A stretch of DNA of 64,000 bases, from assembly GCA_002423545.1 (NCBI GenBank), contig DIWP01000048.1, positions 79,976 through 143,975 of the forward strand, in the 5' to 3' direction. The notes under the pieces were generated by a model. The model searched no databases and was not told the DNA's origin. It saw only the letters and a program-made list of their open reading frames with translations. Both the position numbers and the translations under genes were made by a program. Origin of the DNA: Thermoleophilia bacterium UBA6103. GTDB lineage: Bacteria; Actinomycetota; Thermoleophilia; UBA2241. Positions within the stretch are counted from its first letter, which is position 1. Each line of letters begins with the position of its first letter. This document shows, in pieces, positions 17,544 through 25,397 of this stretch.

Positions 17544-18410
17544 TCAGCCGGCGGACGCCCCGCTGCGGCGGCGCAGATAGGCGCGCGCCTGCTCGCGCAG
17601 CCGCTCGCGGCCGAACGGCGCGCCGTGCCCCGCATACACGGTCTCGACCGGCAGCTCCAGCAGACGCCGCATCGTGGCGCAGTAGTCGGCGATGCTGGAG
17701 CCATCCAGCTCGTCGAGCAGCGCCCCCCTGTAGATGACGTCGCCGGCGAAGAGCGTCCCCGACAGCTCCTCCCAGAGTCCGATCGAACCCGGTGAGTGCC
17801 CGGGCAGATGGAGCACCCGGAAACGGTGATCGCCGAGGTCGACCATATCGCCCTCGCCCATCTGCAGCGCCGGCACCGCCGGGACGACGGTGTGCTCCGC
17901 AGGCCGAAAGCCCGCCGTCGGCAGCGCCGAGATCAGCAGACCGTCGCGCGGCACGCCGGCAGCCGACGCAGCGGCGGGCACAGCCCCTCCGGCCAAGACG
18001 TCTTCGGCCTCCCCTGCCGCCAGTGCCTTCCACAAGTCAGGCGAATACTCGTCGGCCAGCAACGGGTGCCAGTCGCTCTCGTCACTCAGCCAGGCCGCCT
18101 CGGCGGGATGCACGATCCGCGGCCAGAACCGATGGGCGCCGCCGTGGTGGTCGGCGTGCACGTGCGTGAGAAACAGCAGAAGCGGCCGCTCGCCGGCGAG
18201 GCCCCAGCCGGCCAGCGTCGCCAGCAGATCGCCGAGACCCATGCCGGCGTCGACGAGCAGGTCTGACTCGCGGCCGCGGACGTGCCAGATGTTGGCCTGC
18301 ATCAGGTCGTGGACGTGCGGCTCCCAGATCCGTGTGATGCCGTCGGCGACCTGCTCGGCGGCGAACCACTCCTCGGCCACCGGAAGCTCACGCCCGCCGC
18401 CGTGGGTCAT
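17544..18410 (-). CDS. MBL-fold metallo-hydrolase
   Basis: This 288-residue protein of the metallo-beta-lactamase fold has the metal-binding motif THVHADHHGG. Further ligands are in HLPGHSPGSIGLW and in the C-terminal YAGHGAPFG. These are the H-x-H-x-D-H, His and His sites of glyoxalase II-like hydrolases. The substrate is unknown; thioester or lactone hydrolysis is typical. The ATG at 18410 is preferred because GGAGG lies seven bases upstream. The 2TM-domain gene ends 46 bases upstream on the same strand, so the two are probably cotranscribed. Confidence 0.85.
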   Translation of the reverse strand: MTHGGGRELPVAEEWFAAEQVADGITRIWEPHVHDLMQANIWHVRGRESDLLVDAGMGLGDLLATLAGWGLAGERPLLLFLTHVHADHHGGAHRFWPRIVHPAEAAWLSDESDWHPLLADEYSPDLWKALAAGEAEDVLAGGAVPAAASAAGVPRDGLLISALPTAGFRPAEHTVVPAVPALQMGEGDMVDLGDHRFRVLHLPGHSPGSIGLWEELSGTLFAGDVIYRGALLDELDGSSIADYCATMRRLLELPVETVYAGHGAPFGRERLREQARAYLRRRSGASAG

Positions 18411-18455
18411 CGGGGTGCCTCCACAGCCATCACCGTTCGGCGCCGGCCGCGCCAC

Positions 18456-18749
18456 TCAGCTCGCCCCAGGTCCACGACCGCGCAGCTTCTCCATCTCCGC
18501 CTGGACATCGGCCTCGCTGACCTCTTTGCGTCCAAAGACGTCCCAGGCGTTGAAGGCCAGGCCGATGCCCCAGCCGATCATCACCCACATCGGCCAGAAG
18601 TAACCGCGGCTGGTCAGGTACCAGACAAGCACCAGGAACACGTTGACGATGACGTACGCGACCAGGTGCCCGTAGAAGTCCTTGCGCTTCTTGATGCGCT
18701 TGACCGCCGCCTCACGCAGCTGCTCGTCGGTCATCATGCCGTCGGCCAT
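18456..18749 (-). CDS. 2TM-domain small membrane protein
   Basis: The 97-residue product starts MADGMMTDEQLREAAVKRIK and carries the KRKDFYGHLVAYVIVNVFLVLVWYLT motif. A second hydrophobic segment (PMWVMIGWGIGLAFNAW) and a charged tail follow. This is the pattern of the 2TM domain, also found at the N-terminus of some sensor kinases. The ATG at 18749 has GGAGGG upstream. No function is known. It is divergent from purC. Confidence 0.85.
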   Translation of the reverse strand: MADGMMTDEQLREAAVKRIKKRKDFYGHLVAYVIVNVFLVLVWYLTSRGYFWPMWVMIGWGIGLAFNAWDVFGRKEVSEADVQAEMEKLRGRGPGAS

Positions 18750-18886
18750 CGTTCCCTCCAGGTCCGCACCGCGTCCGGTGCATACTATCGGCAACACGTC
18801 GCGCATCCCATGTGCGATGATGACGAAGCACCAAAGATCGCGGCGGCCGCTCAGCGGCGGCGCCGCCTCGCGCAACGGAGGGATCG

Positions 18887-19795
18887 ATGACAGACGTCGC
18901 CAACGCCCCGTCGGACGCACTCTTCGAGTCGCACGAGCCCGACCTTGAGCTGCTCGGTCGTGGCAAGGCGCGAGACATCTACCGGCTCGACGGCGGTGAT
19001 CTGCTCATCGTCACCAGCGACCGCATCTCGGCGTTCGACGTCATTCTGCCCACCCCCATCCCGGGCAAGGGCGTGGTCCTCAATGAGGTCTCCAACTTCT
19101 GGTTCGAGGCGACCCGGCATCTCATCGCCAATCACATCGTCGATCCCGACCCCTTCGCCGGCGTCGCCGGCAAGGAGCACCTGCGCGGGCGCTCAGTCGT
19201 GGTACGCCGGGCTCGCTCGCTGGCCATCGAGGCCATCGTGCGCGGCTACATCACCGGCTCCGGCTGGGCCGAGTACAAGGGCCGCGGCACCGTCTGCGGC
19301 ATCGGACTGCCGGCCGACCTCGAGGAGAGCCAGCAGCTTCCCGAGCCGCTGTTCACCCCGTCGACCAAGGCCGAACAGGGCGCTCACGATGAGAACATCA
19401 GCTTCGCGCAGGCCGCCGACATCGTCGGCCGCGAGACGGCCGAGGCCGTCCGCGACGCCAGCCTGTCGCTCTATACCTACGCTGCCGCCTACGCGCGCGA
19501 GCGCGGCATCATCATCGCCGACACCAAGTTCGAGTTCGGCTACCTCGACGACGGCTCGCTGATCCTCATCGACGAGGCGCTCACGCCGGACTCGTCCCGG
19601 TTCTGGCCGCTCGACGGCTTCGCCCCCGGCCGCTCGCAACCCAGTTTTGACAAGCAGTACGTTCGCGACTACCTGGAGAGCCTCGGCTGGGACAAGCAGC
19701 CGCCGGCGCCGGAGCTCCCCGAGGACGTCGTCCGCCGGACGGCAGAGAAGTACCGCGAGGCGCAGCGGCGGCTCACCGGACAGGAGGGTGTGTGA
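18887..19795 (+). CDS. purC: SAICAR synthase
   Basis: PurC joins CAIR and aspartate with ATP to form SAICAR. The 302-residue protein follows the longer plant/yeast-like bacterial type. It has LLGRGKARDIYRLDGGDLLIVTSDRISAFD at the ATP site, the VVRRARSLAIEAIVRGYITGSGW strand, IADTKFEFG and LIDEALTPDSSRFW. These cover the SAICAR synthase signatures. The ATG at 18887 follows GGAGGG. The next gene starts in the purC stop codon (TGATG), so the two are coupled. Confidence 0.97.
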   Translation: MTDVANAPSDALFESHEPDLELLGRGKARDIYRLDGGDLLIVTSDRISAFDVILPTPIPGKGVVLNEVSNFWFEATRHLIANHIVDPDPFAGVAGKEHLRGRSVVVRRARSLAIEAIVRGYITGSGWAEYKGRGTVCGIGLPADLEESQQLPEPLFTPSTKAEQGAHDENISFAQAADIVGRETAEAVRDASLSLYTYAAAYARERGIIIADTKFEFGYLDDGSLILIDEALTPDSSRFWPLDGFAPGRSQPSFDKQYVRDYLESLGWDKQPPAPELPEDVVRRTAEKYREAQRRLTGQEGV

Positions 19796-20358
19796 TGGCC
19801 AGCGACGAGCAGCGTCAGACCGACACGGGAGCGGAAGGCGCCGACTGGAGTGCGACTGCGACCGGGAGCTCGAGCAGCGACGAGCCGGCGTCTCTCGACA
19901 AGACCGCCGTCCTGAAGCTCCAGGCGGGCCGGGCCGATGTGCGCATGAGCGCCGTCGGCCTCCTCTCGACCGAGAGCGCGCAGCTCAAGATGAGCCCGGC
20001 CGCCCTGACGTACGCGCGCGGGCCGGTCGAACTCAAGCTGTCGTCGGCCAGCATGCTGGTCACCGGCGGCGACGTCAACGTGCAGTACGGCGGCGCGCAG
20101 ATCCTCGCGGCCGGCGGCGACGTGCGGCTCGCCACGGCGGCCGCCGGGGCGGTGGTCGCCCGCGAGGTCCGCGTGGAGCGCGGCCTGGTCGGCATGCTGG
20201 TGGCCCGCAACGCAGAGCTGGCCGACGGCGCCCGCGTCATCCTGCGCCCGTCCGGCGCCGCCGCGCTCGGCGCCGGCTTCGCCGGCGGTCTGCTGCTCGC
20301 GGTCGCCTTCCTCTGGCGGCTCCTGGCCGGCGGCCTCAAGCGGTCGGACGACGATTGA
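19795..20358 (+). CDS. Bactofilin-like repeat protein with C-terminal anchor, unknown
   Basis: The 187-residue product begins with a Thr/Ser-rich disordered segment of about 35 residues. A region of short beta-strand-like repeats follows (VLKLQAGRADVRMSAVGLL, VELKLSSASMLVTGGDVNVQ), rich in Gly and Val. One membrane segment (LGAGFAGGLLLAVAFLWRLL) lies near the C-terminus. The repeats resemble a small beta-solenoid, as in polymer-forming cytoskeletal proteins, but no specific family is certain. It is translationally coupled to purC. A link to purine synthesis is not implied. Confidence 0.6.
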   Translation: MASDEQRQTDTGAEGADWSATATGSSSSDEPASLDKTAVLKLQAGRADVRMSAVGLLSTESAQLKMSPAALTYARGPVELKLSSASMLVTGGDVNVQYGGAQILAAGGDVRLATAAAGAVVAREVRVERGLVGMLVARNAELADGARVILRPSGAAALGAGFAGGLLLAVAFLWRLLAGGLKRSDDD

Positions 20359-21196
20359 CACGCGCCGAGCCGGCCCGCCACACCAGGCCGTATCGCGGCG
20401 CGAAGATGTACGCCACCAGGAAGAACCCGGTGGCCACCAGCACCACGGCCGCACCTGAGGAGACGTCCAGGTAGTAGCTGACATAGAGCCCGATGACGCT
20501 GGAGGCCACGCCGAGCAGCGCCGAGACGAGCATCATGCGCACCAGACGACGGGTCAGCAGGTAGGCGGTCGCCGCCGGAGTCACCAGCAGCGCCACGACC
20601 AGGCCGACGCCGACCGTGCGCAGAGAGATCACGATCGTGACCGCCAGGAGCAGCAGGAGCACCGTCCGGTAGACGCCCGGTCGCTTGCCGAGCGTGTGCG
20701 CCAGCAGCGGGTCGAAGGTGACCAGCAGGAACTCCTTGAACAGCAGGACCACCGTGGCCAGCACCATGACGGCCAGGCCGCCGCTGATGAACAGGTCCTC
20801 GCGGCCGACGCCGAGCAGGTCGCCGAAGAGGATATGCGTGAGATCGGTGGCGTAGGTCCGCACGGTGCTGATGAGCAGGACGCCGAGGGCCAGGGCCGCC
20901 GCGAAGAGGATGCCGATGGCGGTGTCTTCGCGGATCGTCCCGTGCTGCGCGAAGGCGCTGATGCCGAGGGCCACCAGCACGGCCGCGACCAGCGCGCCCA
21001 GCAGGGTGTTGGTCCCGGCCAGGTAGGCGACCGCGATGCCGGGCAGCACCGCGTGCGCCAGCGCGTCGCCGAGGAACGCCATGGAGCGCAGCACGACGTA
21101 GCACCCGAGCACGGCGCACACCACGCCGACGATGACGGCGGCGATCAGCGCCCGCTGCATGAAGGGGAGAGTGAACGGCTCCGTCAGCCAGTCCAT
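20336..21196 (-). CDS. Metal ABC transporter permease (ZnuB/MntB-like)
   Basis: This membrane protein of about 286 residues has roughly eight hydrophobic segments, from MQRALIAAVIVGVVCAVLGCYVVLRSMAF. The family block GDALAHAVLPGIAVAYL is followed by later stretches such as LLLLAVTIVISLRTVGVGLVVALLVTPAATAYLL. These are typical of the ABC-3 permease family for Zn, Mn or Fe. The ATG at 21196 is chosen for its GAGGG site; seven more codons are possible upstream. It overlaps the ATP-binding gene by 13 bases. It is the last gene of the metal-transport operon. The 3' end overlaps the purC-linked gene on the other strand by 23 bases. Confidence 0.92.
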   Translation of the reverse strand: MDWLTEPFTLPFMQRALIAAVIVGVVCAVLGCYVVLRSMAFLGDALAHAVLPGIAVAYLAGTNTLLGALVAAVLVALGISAFAQHGTIREDTAIGILFAAALALGVLLISTVRTYATDLTHILFGDLLGVGREDLFISGGLAVMVLATVVLLFKEFLLVTFDPLLAHTLGKRPGVYRTVLLLLLAVTIVISLRTVGVGLVVALLVTPAATAYLLTRRLVRMMLVSALLGVASSVIGLYVSYYLDVSSGAAVVLVATGFFLVAYIFAPRYGLVWRAGSARVNRRPTA

Positions 21197-22008
21197 CGGC
21201 GCCGTCCCTCGCAGCACTGATCGACGACGAGCATGCCGTCCAGCATGATCGCCCCGCCTCCAAACGCGGCCTGCACGTTGTCGGGGCGGAAGACGTCGGC
21301 CGGTGCGCCGTAGGCGACCAGTCGCCTGTTGAGCAGCGCCACCAGCTCGAAGCGTTCGCTGGCCAGGCGCAGGTCGTGGGTCGACACCAGAGCGGTGACT
21401 TCGCGTGCGCGCAGGTCCTCCAGCACCGACAGGACGCTCTCCCGTACGGCGGCGTCGACCCCGGTGAACGGCTCGTCCAGGAGGAGCACGTGCGGCTCCT
21501 GGGCCAGTGCGCGAGCCAGGAACACTCGCTGCTGCTGGCCGCCGGAGAGCTCCGCGATGGGGCGGTCGGCGAGCGGCGCCAGATCGAGGCCGGCCAGCGC
21601 CTCGTCCACCGCGGCGTGGTCCGCCGCCCGCAGGCGCCGCAGCGGACGTACGCGTCCGTAGCGCCCCATCGCGACCACGTCGCGCACGCTCACCGGGAAC
21701 CTCCAGTCGACCTCCTCCCGTTGCGGGACATAGGCGATCGGGTCCTCCTGGTCGTTCGGCGGCCGCCCGTGGATGCTGATCCGGCCGCTGCGCAGCGGCA
21801 ACAGGCCGACGAGCGCCTTGAACAACGTCGACTTGCCGGCGCCGTTGGGTCCCACCACGGCGACCTGGGCGCCGTGGGGCACCGTGAGCGAGACGTCGAG
21901 AAGCGCCGGCGCCTGCCTGCCGTACGAGACGCTGGCGGCCGTGAGCGTCAGCGACCCGTCGCGAGGCGGACCGCCTGCAGACCCCTCTGAGTGCCGGCCA
22001 CGACTCAC
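21184..22008 (-). CDS. Metal ABC transporter ATP-binding protein
   Basis: This 274-residue ATPase has the Walker A motif GPNGAGKST, Q-loop YVPQREEVDW, ABC signature LSGGQQQR, Walker B VLLLDEPF and the switch His in STHDL. The TGVDAAVRESVL segment is typical of ZnuC/MntA-type subunits. It powers uptake through the permease encoded downstream. Its ATG overlaps the stop codon of the binding-protein gene (ATGA), indicating coupled translation. Confidence 0.94.
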   Translation of the reverse strand: MSRGRHSEGSAGGPPRDGSLTLTAASVSYGRQAPALLDVSLTVPHGAQVAVVGPNGAGKSTLFKALVGLLPLRSGRISIHGRPPNDQEDPIAYVPQREEVDWRFPVSVRDVVAMGRYGRVRPLRRLRAADHAAVDEALAGLDLAPLADRPIAELSGGQQQRVFLARALAQEPHVLLLDEPFTGVDAAVRESVLSVLEDLRAREVTALVSTHDLRLASERFELVALLNRRLVAYGAPADVFRPDNVQAAFGGGAIMLDGMLVVDQCCEGRRRWTG

Positions 22009-23087
22009 GGCTTCAGCGCCTCCACGATGCGCTCGGTGTTGTACCTCATCATCTCGAGATAGCTCGGCGCCACGCCGTCGGTCTCACTGAGCGAACCGGT
22101 GTACAGATCGTCGACCACGGCGATGCCGGTGTCGGCGGCGATCTGACTTGCCAGCCGCGGGTTCTCGCCTGTCTGCACGAAGATGGCCGGCACTCCTTCG
22201 CGCTCGATGGTCTCCAGCAGCTCGGCGAGGTCTCTGGCCGTCGGCGCCGAGCCGGTGCTGACGCTGGGTATCACGGCGCCGACCACATCGAACCCGTAGC
22301 GGTCGGCCCAGTAGCCATGACTCGCGTGGTTCATCACCAGCTTGCGTCGCTCCGCCGGCAGCGCCGCCACCTGCTCGCTCGTCCACGCATCCAACTCGGT
22401 CAGCTCCCGATCGAACGCCTCCGCGCCGGCCGCATATTCGGCCGCGTGGGTCGGGTCGGCCCTCTCGAAGGCGGCCGCGATGTTCTGGACGTACGTCCGC
22501 ACCAGCACGGGATCGAGCCAGAAGTGCGGATCGGCCTCACCCTCGTGCGCCTGCTCGTCGGCGTCCTCCTCTGCCTCCTCGGCATGTTCCTCGCCGTCGG
22601 CCACGTGACCCGGCTCGCCGGGAGCGGGAGTCCGCGACGTGAGGCCCTCTGACGCCACCACGATGCTGCTCTCATCGACGTCGTTCAGGTAGTCCTCGAG
22701 GTCGCCTTCCAGTCCGGCGCCGTTGACGATCACCAGATCGGCGCCGACGATGCGCCTGAGGTCACCCGGCGTGGGTTCAAACGAATGCGGATCGGTGCCC
22801 GGAGGGATGAGGGCTTCGATCCGGAAGCGGTCGCCGGCGACCTGTTGGGCGATGTCGGCCAGCACGCTCGTGGTCGCCACGACCTTGAGACCCTCGCCGT
22901 CCGACGGACCACCGACCGAGCCGACTGAGCTTCCGCCGCAGCCCAGCAGCCAGGACGCCAGGCCTGCCAGCGCCAGTCCCGTCAGCATCACGATGGTCCG
23001 GCGTCCCGCCCTCGACATCCGCCGTCCTGCGGCGTCCGTGCGCCCGCCGCTGCCGTCCACCGGACCTGTTGCCTTCGTTGGGCTCAC
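22005..23087 (-). CDS. Metal ABC transporter substrate-binding lipoprotein, Zn type likely
   Basis: The 360-residue protein has a lipoprotein signal ending in LLGC (Cys about residue 50) and the cluster A-I solute-binding fold. Metal ligands are visible in DPHSFEPTPGD, in DPHFWLDP and in NHASHGYWADRYG. Between the first two sites lies a His/Glu/Asp-rich flexible loop (about residues 164-190), as in ZnuA proteins. This supports zinc as the metal, though manganese cannot be excluded. The start at 23087 overlaps the regulator stop (ATGA). The N-terminus is long, so an internal ATG near residue 24 is an alternative start. Confidence 0.92.
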   Translation of the reverse strand: MSPTKATGPVDGSGGRTDAAGRRMSRAGRRTIVMLTGLALAGLASWLLGCGGSSVGSVGGPSDGEGLKVVATTSVLADIAQQVAGDRFRIEALIPPGTDPHSFEPTPGDLRRIVGADLVIVNGAGLEGDLEDYLNDVDESSIVVASEGLTSRTPAPGEPGHVADGEEHAEEAEEDADEQAHEGEADPHFWLDPVLVRTYVQNIAAAFERADPTHAAEYAAGAEAFDRELTELDAWTSEQVAALPAERRKLVMNHASHGYWADRYGFDVVGAVIPSVSTGSAPTARDLAELLETIEREGVPAIFVQTGENPRLASQIAADTGIAVVDDLYTGSLSETDGVAPSYLEMMRYNTERIVEALKP

Positions 23088-23629
23088 GGCGTACCTGCCC
23101 TTCTGCCGGATGACGTTTGCTTCGGCGCGGGGTGGGAGCGGTGATCCGGCGACGCATCGCCTCGCCGCTTCAGCCGGCAGTCCCGGCAGACTCCGCTGAA
23201 CTGAAGGAAGTGGTCGTCGATGCTGAATCCGGTCTCGGCGGCCGCCGCATTCGCCACGGGTTCGATGTGGCAGTGGGTGAATTCTTCGGCGCGCCCGCAG
23301 AGGGTGCAGACCACGGTGTGACCGTGCTTGTGGCCGGCAGCCACGAAGGCTTCACACCGCTGCTGCCCGTGCACACGTCGCACGACACCGACGTCGGCCA
23401 GCGTATCGAGGGCGCGGTAGACGGTCATGAGACCGATCTCCGGCCGGACCCTGCGCGCACGATCGTGGACCTGCGCCGCCGTCACCGGCTGGTGAGCACC
23501 GAGCACGGCCTCTGCGACAGCACGACGCTGCGGCGTGTAGCGCATGCCACGCACACCCAGTCGGCGCCCGACCTCGTCGAGCGCCTCCCTGAGGTCGGGG
23601 CCCGCCTGGGCCCGGCTCCGGATCGCCAT
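23084..23629 (-). CDS. Fur-family metalloregulator, Zur-like
   Basis: This 181-residue protein has the Fur winged-helix region RYTPQRRAVAEAVL and VRPEIGLMTVYRALDTL. A metal-binding dimerisation domain with HKHGHTVVCTLCG and CHIEP follows. The structural zinc site is complete: C108/C111 and C148/C151. It should repress the zinc-transport genes that follow when metal is plentiful. The ATG at 23629 follows GAGGAGG by seven bases, which rules out the much longer upstream frame. It starts the operon and ends in a 4-base overlap with the binding-protein gene. The choice between Fur, Zur and Mur rests on the zinc-type transporter. Confidence 0.9.
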   Translation of the reverse strand: MAIRSRAQAGPDLREALDEVGRRLGVRGMRYTPQRRAVAEAVLGAHQPVTAAQVHDRARRVRPEIGLMTVYRALDTLADVGVVRRVHGQQRCEAFVAAGHKHGHTVVCTLCGRAEEFTHCHIEPVANAAAAETGFSIDDHFLQFSGVCRDCRLKRRGDASPDHRSHPAPKQTSSGRRAGTP

Positions 23630-23723
23630 CAGGCAGCCTCCTCGCCGACGGGGATCCCCGGGACAACGACAGCGCCGGCCGCTCGCCCGGGCGCCGTCCC
23701 CGCGGTGCCCACGGCAGCGCGCG

Positions 23724-23748
23724 ATGATCCTCTGGACCAGAGGATCAT
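23724..23748. promoter_or_regulatory. 25-bp perfect dyad at the operon start site
   Basis: Arms of 12 bases (ATGATCCTCTGG and its complement) flank a single A. The dyad overlaps the promoter -10 element and the expected transcription start and is next to the Fur-box-like site. It does not resemble a Fur box. It could be an operator for a second regulator or a short 5' hairpin. Confidence 0.65.
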
Positions 23749-23772
23749 AACGGTAACGATTATCATTATCAA
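23744..23772 (-). promoter_or_regulatory. Strong promoter of the metal-uptake operon
   Basis: Read on the minus strand, TTGATA (23772-23767) is followed after 17 bases by TATGAT (23749-23744), each five of six from the sigma-70 consensus. The start of transcription would fall about 100 bases upstream of the regulator gene ATG. The whole spacer is covered by a Fur-box-like sequence, so metal-dependent repression would block polymerase directly. Confidence 0.75.
23752..23770 (-). promoter_or_regulatory. Fur/Zur-box-like operator
   Basis: The minus strand reads GATAATGATAATCGTTACC, matching 17 of 19 bases of the classical Fur box (GATAATGATAATCATTATC). It lies inside the promoter. Autoregulation of the Fur-family gene and its transporter is the obvious inference. 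By-eye match, not tested. Confidence 0.75.
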
Positions 23773-23888
23773 GAAGCTCCCAGCGCACAGCTCCCGCAGA
23801 TGGACAAGCGCGACCGACGCGCGTAGCTTGAACGGCAGGACAACGCGCAGTGGAGGGCGCCGCGCGAGGAGACCGGGGGAGGAGCACG

Positions 23889-24872
23889 ATGCGAGCGATC
23901 GTCGTCAGTGAGCTCGGCGGGCCCGAGGTGATGCACATCGAGGAGCTGCCGACGCCGGCGCCCGGTCCGGGCGAGCTTCTCGTCCGGGTCAAGGCAGCCG
24001 GCGTCAATCCAGTCGACACGTACATCCGGGCCGGCGTCGGCGCGCGGCCGGCCCTGCCCTACACGCCGGGCGACGACGGCGCCGGCGAGCTCGCCGGCTT
24101 CGGTGAGGGCACCGAAGAGAGCGGCCGGAGAGCCGGAGACCGTGTCTACCTGAGCGGATCGCTGACGGGGACCTACGCCGAGTACGCCGTCTGCCGACGG
24201 GACCAGGTGAACCCGCTGCCGTCGCGAGCAAGCTTCGTCGAAGGGGCGGCGATCGGTGTACCGTACCTCACCGCGTACCGGGCCCTGTTCCAGCGCGCCG
24301 CCGCGCGGGCCGGCGAGACCGTCCTGGTCCACGGCGCCACCGGCGGCGTCGGTCTGGCGGCGGTGCAGCTCGCCGCCGCCGCGGACCTCACGGTCATCGC
24401 CACCGGGGGTAGCGACGAAGGCCGTCGTCTGGCACTGGCCAACGGCGCCTCCCAGGTGCTCGATCACGGCGCCGCCGATCACTTCGATGCCGTGTTCCAG
24501 CTCACGGATGACCGCGGTGTCGACGTCATCCTCGAGATGCGCAGCGACCTCAATCTGGGCCGCGACCTGCCACTGCTGGCCGGCGGCGGCCGGGTGGTGT
24601 GCATCGGCAACCGCGGCTCTCGCAACGAGGGTCAGGTGGCCGTGAACGCCCGGGACCTCATGCGCTGCGACGGTGTCATCCTCGGCATGCTGCTCCCCAA
24701 CGCCGACATAGAGTCGCTCGCGGCCGCTCACCGAGCACTCGACAAAGGGCTGGCGGCGGGCGAGTTGCGGCCGGTCGTGACTCGCGAGCTGCGGCTGGAA
24801 GAGGCAGCCCGTGCGCATCGCGAGGTCATGCAGTCGCCGAGCCTGGGTAACATCGTTCTGTTGACGGAGTGA
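23889..24872 (+). CDS. Quinone oxidoreductase-type zinc-independent MDR protein
   Basis: This 327-residue protein of the medium-chain dehydrogenase/reductase superfamily starts MRAIVVSELGGPEVMHIEEL. It has the catalytic-domain stretch VKAAGVNPVDTYIRAG and the NADPH-binding loop VHGATGGVGLAAVQLA. No structural-zinc Cys cluster is present, as in zeta-crystallin/QOR enzymes that reduce quinones with NADPH. The exact substrate is unknown. The ATG at 23889 follows GGGGGAGG. It diverges from the Fur-family gene; the 259-base region between holds the metal-operon promoter. Confidence 0.88.
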   Translation: MRAIVVSELGGPEVMHIEELPTPAPGPGELLVRVKAAGVNPVDTYIRAGVGARPALPYTPGDDGAGELAGFGEGTEESGRRAGDRVYLSGSLTGTYAEYAVCRRDQVNPLPSRASFVEGAAIGVPYLTAYRALFQRAAARAGETVLVHGATGGVGLAAVQLAAAADLTVIATGGSDEGRRLALANGASQVLDHGAADHFDAVFQLTDDRGVDVILEMRSDLNLGRDLPLLAGGGRVVCIGNRGSRNEGQVAVNARDLMRCDGVILGMLLPNADIESLAAAHRALDKGLAAGELRPVVTRELRLEEAARAHREVMQSPSLGNIVLLTE

Positions 24873-24908
24873 ACGCTACGGCGTCAACGGCGCCGGGGAG
24901 GTAGGACG

Positions 24909-25307
24909 ATGACCGAGAAGACCTACACGGAACGCATCAAGGTGGCCGGCGACCAGATACTGTCGGTCGTCAGGACGGTCATCCACGAAGGCAACGTCCG
25001 CCGGCTGATCATCCGCAACGAGGACGACCGGGTCCTGATCGAGATCCCGGTGACCTTCGGCGTGGTCGGTGTCCTGGTGGCGCCGGTGGCGGCCGCTCTG
25101 GGCGCCATCGCCGCTCTGGTGACCCACTGCACCATCGAGATCGAACGCGTGGGCGAGCCACCCCGGCCGTCGACGTCCGGTGAGAAGCCGGCAGGGGAAG
25201 CGGCAGCGTCCGCCGAGCAGCCGGCGGAAGAAGCGGCCGCGGATGAGGCGGCGGAGAAGGCAGACGCGGACGAGCAGGTCTCCGGCGCAGCGGCAGACGT
25301 CACGTAA
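24909..25307 (+). CDS. DUF4342-like protein with acidic tail
   Basis: The first 80 residues match the DUF4342 pattern: E-R-I-K-V-A-G-D-Q-I-L, then HEGNVRRLIIRNEDDR, EIPVTFGVVGVLVAPVAAAL and a final CTIEIER strand. The hydrophobic middle could be a membrane-associated hairpin. The last 50 residues are an Ala/Glu/Asp-rich low-complexity tail. Function is unknown. The start has GGGAGG upstream and is 36 bases after the oxidoreductase stop, so the two may be cotranscribed. Confidence 0.8.
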   Translation: MTEKTYTERIKVAGDQILSVVRTVIHEGNVRRLIIRNEDDRVLIEIPVTFGVVGVLVAPVAAALGAIAALVTHCTIEIERVGEPPRPSTSGEKPAGEAAASAEQPAEEAAADEAAEKADADEQVSGAAADVT

Positions 25308-25359
25308 GCTGAGGCCGAGGGGCGTCGACCGGCGGCCTGGCCACCGGCGGCACCCGCGT

Positions 25360-25381
25360 GGATCGCCGTCGTCGGCGATCC
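25360..25381. terminator. Hairpin between convergent DUF4342-like and sufB genes
   Basis: A 9-bp perfect stem (GGATCGCCG and its complement) closes a TCGT loop in the 90-base gap between convergent genes. There is no T-run. Likely a bidirectional terminator. Confidence 0.4.
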
Positions 25382-25397
25382 CTGGTCGCGGCGGGAG

